A program made the translations under genes and the position numbers. The notes under the pieces are model-generated. The model was not told the DNA's origin. It did no database searches and was given only the letters and a program-made list of their open reading frames with translations. From Nonomuraea helvata (lineage in GTDB: Bacteria; Actinomycetota; Actinomycetes; Streptosporangiales; Streptosporangiaceae): a DNA stretch of 64,000 bases. Positions 58,426 through 64,000 of the stretch are shown here, in pieces. Where the stretch lies: the NCBI RefSeq assembly GCF_039535785.1, contig NZ_BAAAXV010000005.1, positions 1,116,001 through 1,180,000 on the forward strand, written 5' to 3'. The stretch's first letter is position 1; every line of letters begins with the position of its first letter.

Positions 58426-59082
58426 TCAACCTAGCCACCGGTAGCGATGCTCCGGCCGGCCGGCGGTTCCGTAACGAGGTCGGAGCTCGGCCTGACCGGC
58501 CGCGCACAGGTATTCGAGATAGCGGCGGACGCTCACCCGCGACAGGCCCGTGAGCTGGGCCGTCTCGGTCGCCGACAGGTCGCGGCCCGCTTCCCGCAGG
58601 GTATCCGCGACCAGCGCGCACGTGGCCGCGGACAACCCTTTCGGCATGGGTGCGGTGGTTTTGGGGCTGCCGAAGAGCCGGTCCACGTCGTCCTGCCGTG
58701 CTTCAGGTCCGATGGCGGTCAGGCGCCTGCGGGTGTCGGCGTACTGCTGGAGTCGCTCGGTCAGGGCGGCGGCGGTGAACGGCTTGATGAGGTAGTTGAC
58801 GGCGCCGCCGCGCATGGCCTCCTTGACCGTGGACACGTCGCGGGCGGCACTGATCACGAGGACGTCCACGTCGTGGAGCTGCTTGAGCACCTCCAGCCCC
58901 GACATGTCGGGCAGGTAGATGTCGAGCAGCACGAGATCGGGCCGCTGCTCGGCCACCGCGGCCAGCGCGTCCGCCCCGTTGTGTGCCACGGCGACGACCT
59001 GGAAGCCCGGCATCCGGGACACGTATCCGCTGTGGATGCGGGCCACCATGAAGTCGTCGTCCACGACCAGCACCCGGATCAT
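58426..59082 (-). CDS. Response regulator, CitB/DcuR type
   Basis: A 218-residue regulator. The receiver domain (about 1-120) has the acidic pocket in VLVVDDDFMVARIH, the phospho-acceptor Asp in PDLVLLDIYLPDMSG and the Lys in NYLIKPFTAAAL. The C-terminal part (about 155-218) is the CitB-type winged helix, LSATETAQLTGLSRVSVRRY. It is co-translated with the sensor kinase (ATGA at 59079-59082) and probably controls the tctCBA operon, as in other citrate/dicarboxylate systems. Confidence 0.93.
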   Translation of the reverse strand: MIRVLVVDDDFMVARIHSGYVSRMPGFQVVAVAHNGADALAAVAEQRPDLVLLDIYLPDMSGLEVLKQLHDVDVLVISAARDVSTVKEAMRGGAVNYLIKPFTAAALTERLQQYADTRRRLTAIGPEARQDDVDRLFGSPKTTAPMPKGLSAATCALVADTLREAGRDLSATETAQLTGLSRVSVRRYLEYLCAAGQAELRPRYGTAGRPEHRYRWLG

Positions 59083-60644
59083 GAGGGAGCCTTCGCCGGG
59101 AGCAGGGCGGTGAAGACGGCGCCGCCGGAGTTGCGTACGCGTACCCAGCCTCCCCTGCGCAGGCACGCCTGCCGGGTCAGCGCCAGCCCGAGCCCGCGCT
59201 GGCCCGCGCGGGCGGCCTTGGTGGTGAACCCCTCCCTGAACACCTCGTCCACCAGGTCGGGCGCGATGCCGGGCCCCGAGTCGCCCACCCGCACGCGCAG
59301 CCCGTCGGCGTCGGCCTGCACCGACACCTCGATCGTGCCCTCGGCGCCGTCGAGGGCGTCGATGGCGTTCGCGACCAGGTTGCCGACCACGAGGACCGCG
59401 TCCTGCGGGTCGCCCAGCGTCCCCTCGGGCACGCAGGAGTCGTCCGACAGCACGATCCGGGCGCCGCGCTCGGCCGCCTCGGCGGACTTGGCCAGCAGCA
59501 GGGCGGCCAGGGTGGGCTCCTGGACGCGCTCGCGCAGGCCGGTGGCGTACGTGCCGCGGGTGGTCCGCGTGATGAAGCCGATGGCCGCCTCGTGCTCGCC
59601 CAGCTCCAGCAGTCCGACGACGGTGTGCATCCGGTTGGCGAACTCGTGCGCCTGGGCCCGCAGCGCCTCGGTCGCGCTGCTGGTGTCGTGGAGCTCGCGG
59701 GCCAGGCGGGTCAGCTCGGTGCGGTCGCGCAGGGTGACCACCCAGCCGCGCTGCCGGCCGCGTACCCAGACCGGGGTGCGGTTGAGCACCAGCACGCGCT
59801 CGCCGTGCAGCACGACGCGGTCCTCGCCCGGGTCGGCGCCGCCGAGCACGTCGCGCATGCGCTCGGAGACGGGCATCTGGGTCAGGTCCTCGCCGACGTC
59901 GCCGATCAGCTCGCGGGCGGCGTCGTTGACCAGCGTGACGCGCCCGTTGAGGTCGAGCGCGAGCACGCCCTCCTTGACGCCGTGCAGCACGCCCTCGCGC
60001 TGCTCCAGCAGCGCGGCGATCTCGCGGGGCTCCAGCCCGAACGTCTGCCTGCGCACCCGCGCCGTGATCACCGCGGCCAGCGTCAGCCCGGCGAGCAGCA
60101 CGGCCAGCGCCGTCCAGATGAGCGGCGGGAGCGCGGCGCCGAGCTGGCCGACGACCGTGGTCTCCAGCACGCCGACCGAGACCAGGCCGATCACGTCGCC
60201 GTACTCGTCGCGGATCGGGGCCTTGCCCCTGACCGTGGTGCCGATCGTGCCGGTCTCAGTGCCGACCCAGCTCCTGCCCGTCCTGAGGACGCCGGCGCCG
60301 TCGGTGGACAGCTGCTTGCCGATCAGCGCGGCGTTGGGGTGTGCGTAGCGCTTCTGCTGGTCGTTGGCGATCACGACGTAGTCGGCGCCGGTCTCGTGCT
60401 GCACGCTCATGGCCAGCGGCTGCAGCACCGTCTCCGGATTCCTCAGTTTGAACGCCTCTCGCACCGCCGGGAGCCCTGCCACGGACTGCGCGATGGCCAG
60501 CGCGCGCTGCTGGTGCAGGGAGTCGAGCTGGTCGCGCGTGTGCTCGGCCCACACTCCCGCCGTGCCCCCGACGGCGAGGATCACGATCACCATCTGGAGC
60601 ACGAACAGCTGGGTCCCAAGGGAGGCGTCCCGCACCCGTCTCAC
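59079..60644 (-). CDS. Sensor histidine kinase, CitA/DcuS type
   Basis: A 521-residue membrane kinase. Two helices (LFVLQMVIVILAVGGTAGVW at about 13-32 and LIWTALAVLLAGLTLAAVIT at about 175-195) enclose a periplasmic PAS-like sensor, VLQPLAMSVQHETGADYVVI, which binds a carboxylate in relatives. A cytoplasmic PAS (about 215-300) precedes the HisKA-type region with HEFANRMHTVVGLLELGEHE, and the HATPase has VGNLVANAIDALDGAEGTIE and GDSGPGIAPDLVDEVF then GQRGLGLALTRQA. It is divergent from the Tct transporter, which probably supplies its signal. Confidence 0.93.
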   Translation of the reverse strand: MRRVRDASLGTQLFVLQMVIVILAVGGTAGVWAEHTRDQLDSLHQQRALAIAQSVAGLPAVREAFKLRNPETVLQPLAMSVQHETGADYVVIANDQQKRYAHPNAALIGKQLSTDGAGVLRTGRSWVGTETGTIGTTVRGKAPIRDEYGDVIGLVSVGVLETTVVGQLGAALPPLIWTALAVLLAGLTLAAVITARVRRQTFGLEPREIAALLEQREGVLHGVKEGVLALDLNGRVTLVNDAARELIGDVGEDLTQMPVSERMRDVLGGADPGEDRVVLHGERVLVLNRTPVWVRGRQRGWVVTLRDRTELTRLARELHDTSSATEALRAQAHEFANRMHTVVGLLELGEHEAAIGFITRTTRGTYATGLRERVQEPTLAALLLAKSAEAAERGARIVLSDDSCVPEGTLGDPQDAVLVVGNLVANAIDALDGAEGTIEVSVQADADGLRVRVGDSGPGIAPDLVDEVFREGFTTKAARAGQRGLGLALTRQACLRRGGWVRVRNSGGAVFTALLPAKAPS

Positions 60645-60789
60645 GACGAATATGGAAACAAACGCAGGTCACGGGCAGGTCGCGACCAATACGACCACTA
60701 TGACGGCAAGCGTGCAAAGCCTCGACGCGGGTGGGCGAGGGGTTCACCATCCCAGTTTTACAACCGTGAAATCCCCCCAGGAGTTGATC

Positions 60790-61761
60790 ATGCGCTTGCG
60801 CGTATTCGCCGCCTTCGCGGCACTCTCCCTCGCCGCGCTGACCGGCTGCGGCGCATCCGGCACCGGCGCCTCCGCCGACGGCCCGTTGCGGATCATGGCT
60901 CCTGCCGCGCCCGGCGGCGGCTGGGACCAGACCTCCCGCATCGCGGAGCAGGCGATCAAGACCGCCGACTCCAAGCGCAAGGTCGAGGTGTACAACGTGC
61001 CCGGCGCCGGCGGCACCATCGGCCTGGCACAGCTGGCCGGTGAGAAGGGCAACGGCAACCTGCTGATGACCATGGGCCTGGTCATGGTGGGCGCCATCGA
61101 GCAGAACAAGTCCAAGGTCACGCTCTCCGAGACCACGCCCATCGCCAAGCTGACCGAGGAGTACGAGATCGTCGTGGTCCCGGCCGAGTCCCCGTACAAG
61201 ACGCTGGCGGACCTGACCGCGGCCTGGAAGGCCGACCCCAAGAAGGTGTCGATCTCGGGCGGCTCCGCGGGCGGCACCGACCACATCGTGGCCGGCCTGA
61301 TGGCCAAGGCCGCGGGCGTGGACCCCAAGCAGGTCAACTACATCGCCCACTCGGGCGGCGGCGAGGCGCTCAACGAGCTGCTCGGCAACAAGGTCAGCGC
61401 GGGCATCTCGGGCGTGGGCGAGTTCGCCGAGCACGTCAAGTCCGGCAAGCTGCGCGCCCTCGGCGTGACCTCCGGCCAGCGGATCTCCGGCCTGGACGCC
61501 CCCACGCTGAAGGAGGGCGGCCTGGACGTCGAGCTGTCCAACTGGCGCGGCTTCGTCGCCCCCGGCGGGCTCTCCGACGCCGACAAGAAGGCGCTGACCG
61601 ACCTGGTCACCAAGATGCACGACTCGCAGCCGTGGAAGGACGCGGTGGCCAAGAACGGCTGGATCGACTCGTTCCAGACCGGTCAGCAGTTCGCCGACTT
61701 CCTGAACGCCGAGCAGACCCGGGTCAAGGGCATCATCGCCGAGATGGGGCTCGTCTCCTGA
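60790..61761 (+). CDS. tctC: Tripartite tricarboxylate transporter binding lipoprotein
   Basis: A 323-residue TctC-like extracytoplasmic binding protein. It has a lipobox LTGC (Cys about 21). Family features are RIMAPAAPGGGWDQTSRIAE, VEVYNVPGAGGTIGLAQLAG, VDPKQVNYIAHSGGGEALNE and GFVAPGGLSDADKKALTDLV. The ligand is bound through two water molecules to the GGGW/D loop in this family; citrate, tartrate or terephthalate-type acids are known ligands. The start has AGGAG upstream. The stop overlaps the tctB start by one base (TGATG). The 145-base gap to the kinase contains a GGTCGCGACC palindrome (60678-60687). Confidence 0.92.
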   Translation: MRLRVFAAFAALSLAALTGCGASGTGASADGPLRIMAPAAPGGGWDQTSRIAEQAIKTADSKRKVEVYNVPGAGGTIGLAQLAGEKGNGNLLMTMGLVMVGAIEQNKSKVTLSETTPIAKLTEEYEIVVVPAESPYKTLADLTAAWKADPKKVSISGGSAGGTDHIVAGLMAKAAGVDPKQVNYIAHSGGGEALNELLGNKVSAGISGVGEFAEHVKSGKLRALGVTSGQRISGLDAPTLKEGGLDVELSNWRGFVAPGGLSDADKKALTDLVTKMHDSQPWKDAVAKNGWIDSFQTGQQFADFLNAEQTRVKGIIAEMGLVS

Positions 61762-62246
61762 TGGCGCGCTGGTGGCGGCCCGAGCTCGGGCTGGCGGTCG
61801 TGGTGCTGGCGCTGGGCGTGTTCGTCGTGATCGGCACGCTCGACGTCTCCGCGGCGGCCTCACAGCTCGGCATCGGGCCGCGTTTCTTCCCCATGCTGGT
61901 CGGCGGCGCCATGGTCCTCATCGGCCTGTTCTACGTGGTGGACGTCATCCGCGGCGGCCACGGCGATCCCGAGGAGAGCGAGGACGTGGACGTGGACGCG
62001 CCCGCGGACTGGCGAAGCGTCGGGCTGGTCAGCGGCATCTTCCTGGCGTTCGCGGCGCTCCTGAACGTGGTCGGCTGGATCATCGGCGCGAGCCTGCTGT
62101 TCTTCGGCCTGTCCGTGGTGCTGGGCGCCGAGCACAAGCTCCGGGCGGCCGTGGTCTCGGTGGTCATGGGGCTCGCCACGTACCTGCTGTTCGTCAAGGG
62201 CCTCGGCGTGTCGCTCCCGGGCGGCCCGCTGGCGGGGGTGATCTAG
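61761..62246 (+). CDS. tctB: Tripartite tricarboxylate transporter small subunit
   Basis: A 161-residue membrane protein with four helices: LGLAVVVLALGVFVVIGTLD, FFPMLVGGAMVLIGLFYVVD, and two after an acidic loop (DPEESEDVDVDAP). PRFFPMLVGG is the family signature of TctB. It forms the channel complex with TctA and depends on sodium or proton flow. It is translationally coupled to tctC and tctA on both sides (TGATG, TAG-GTG). Confidence 0.93.
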   Translation: MARWWRPELGLAVVVLALGVFVVIGTLDVSAAASQLGIGPRFFPMLVGGAMVLIGLFYVVDVIRGGHGDPEESEDVDVDAPADWRSVGLVSGIFLAFAALLNVVGWIIGASLLFFGLSVVLGAEHKLRAAVVSVVMGLATYLLFVKGLGVSLPGGPLAGVI

Positions 62247-63755
<1,509 letters not shown>

Positions 63756-63785
63756 GCTCGGTCCGGCGACGCGCGATCACGCCGG

Positions 63786-64000
63786 TCACGCGAGCGACGT
63801 CGGAGACGGTTCCGCCGCGCCGGCGGAACCGCTCTCCACAGCGGGACCGCTCCCCGTGGCGGGACCGCTCTTCGCCGATCGTGGCGCGATCGCCAGCCCG
63901 GCGAGCGCCATGACGAGCGCGGCGGCGAACACCGCCCAGTAGCCCGACCCGGCGGCCGCGAACAGCGCGCCGGTGACGGCCACCGCCACCACCGAGAACA
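63786..64000 (-). CDS. MFS-type transporter, C-terminal part (cut by window edge)
   Basis: The minus-strand frame is open to the window end. The visible 71 residues hold one or two helices (FSVVAVAVTGALFAAAGSGY and AVFAAALVMALAGLAIA) and a Gly/Ser/Ala-rich cytoplasmic tail. This is like the last helices of an MFS exporter, but too little is present to be sure. It converges on tctA with a 30-base gap. Confidence 0.45.
   Translation of the reverse strand, partial: FSVVAVAVTGALFAAAGSGYWAVFAAALVMALAGLAIAPRSAKSGPATGSGPAVESGSAGAAEPSPTSLA

Overview
The window is a 64-kb piece of a high-GC actinobacterial chromosome. Evidence: strong G/C bias at third codon positions, frequent GTG starts, ATGA/GTGA stop-start overlaps, DUF1707-FHA, VanW, HxlR, PadR and PucR families, and an ilvB-ilvN-ilvC / serA / leuB / ilvE / cimA set on one strand. 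A Streptosporangiales organism such as Nonomuraea is my best guess, but this is inferred from gene style, not from a marker gene. No rRNA, tRNA, CRISPR array or recognisable antibiotic cluster was seen.

Layout. 0-11 kb is accessory: the end of an MFS pump, an AlbA_2/HATPase regulator behind a perfect 16-bp inverted repeat, an aldo/keto reductase, a luciferase-like flavoenzyme, a membrane protein with an L7/L12-like tail, a MmyB-type XRE regulator, an apparently intact IS200/IS605 element with divergent tnpA and tnpB, a SnoaL-like protein, and a WYL regulator divergent from a drug exporter. 11-26 kb carries cimA, ilvE, leuB and serA (minus strand), interrupted by a DsbA-like protein, an O-methyltransferase, a c-di-AMP (ydaO) riboswitch in front of an NlpC/P60 hydrolase, and a ROK-regulated sugar ABC transporter with a ROK kinase. 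26-33 kb has an SseB-like protein, a PadR/ATPase/FtsX-type export operon, a DUF1707-FHA protein and a PBP4-type carboxypeptidase. 33-41 kb has an NMT1-type ABC importer, an amidohydrolase, a PucR regulator and an adenine-deaminase-like enzyme, which together look like uptake and salvage of a purine or other nitrogenous compound. 41-48 kb holds small accessory genes and several broken ones. 48-51.6 kb is ilvBNC. 51.7-64 kb has a GGDEF-EAL protein, a broken 2-hydroxyacid dehydrogenase, a PQQ-type sugar dehydrogenase, a VanW protein, and a CitAB-type two-component system divergent from a complete TctCBA tricarboxylate transporter.

How it works together. The amino-acid genes cover the acetolactate, ketol-acid, 3-isopropylmalate and citramalate steps, the final transamination and serine entry. 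Two of these units, ilvBNC and cimA, each have a classical attenuator: a short leader peptide rich in Ile/Leu/Val, a competing hairpin and an intrinsic terminator. Many other promoters carry clean palindromes next to the genes they probably control (AlbA_2, AKR, SnoaL, serA, both PadR genes, map, HxlR).

Main points to check. (1) The two attenuators. (2) The c-di-AMP riboswitch with an apparent CTG start. (3) A cluster of decayed genes at 43-55 kb: a HIT gene, a deacetylase/LysR pair joined tail to tail by one deletion, an orphan VapB, and a 2-hydroxyacid dehydrogenase with a deletion and a frameshift. (4) The IS605-type element and its probable guide RNA. (5) The NMT1/PucR/adenine-deaminase locus. 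(6) A 42-residue protein hidden behind serA. I saw no single large system that is clearly new.
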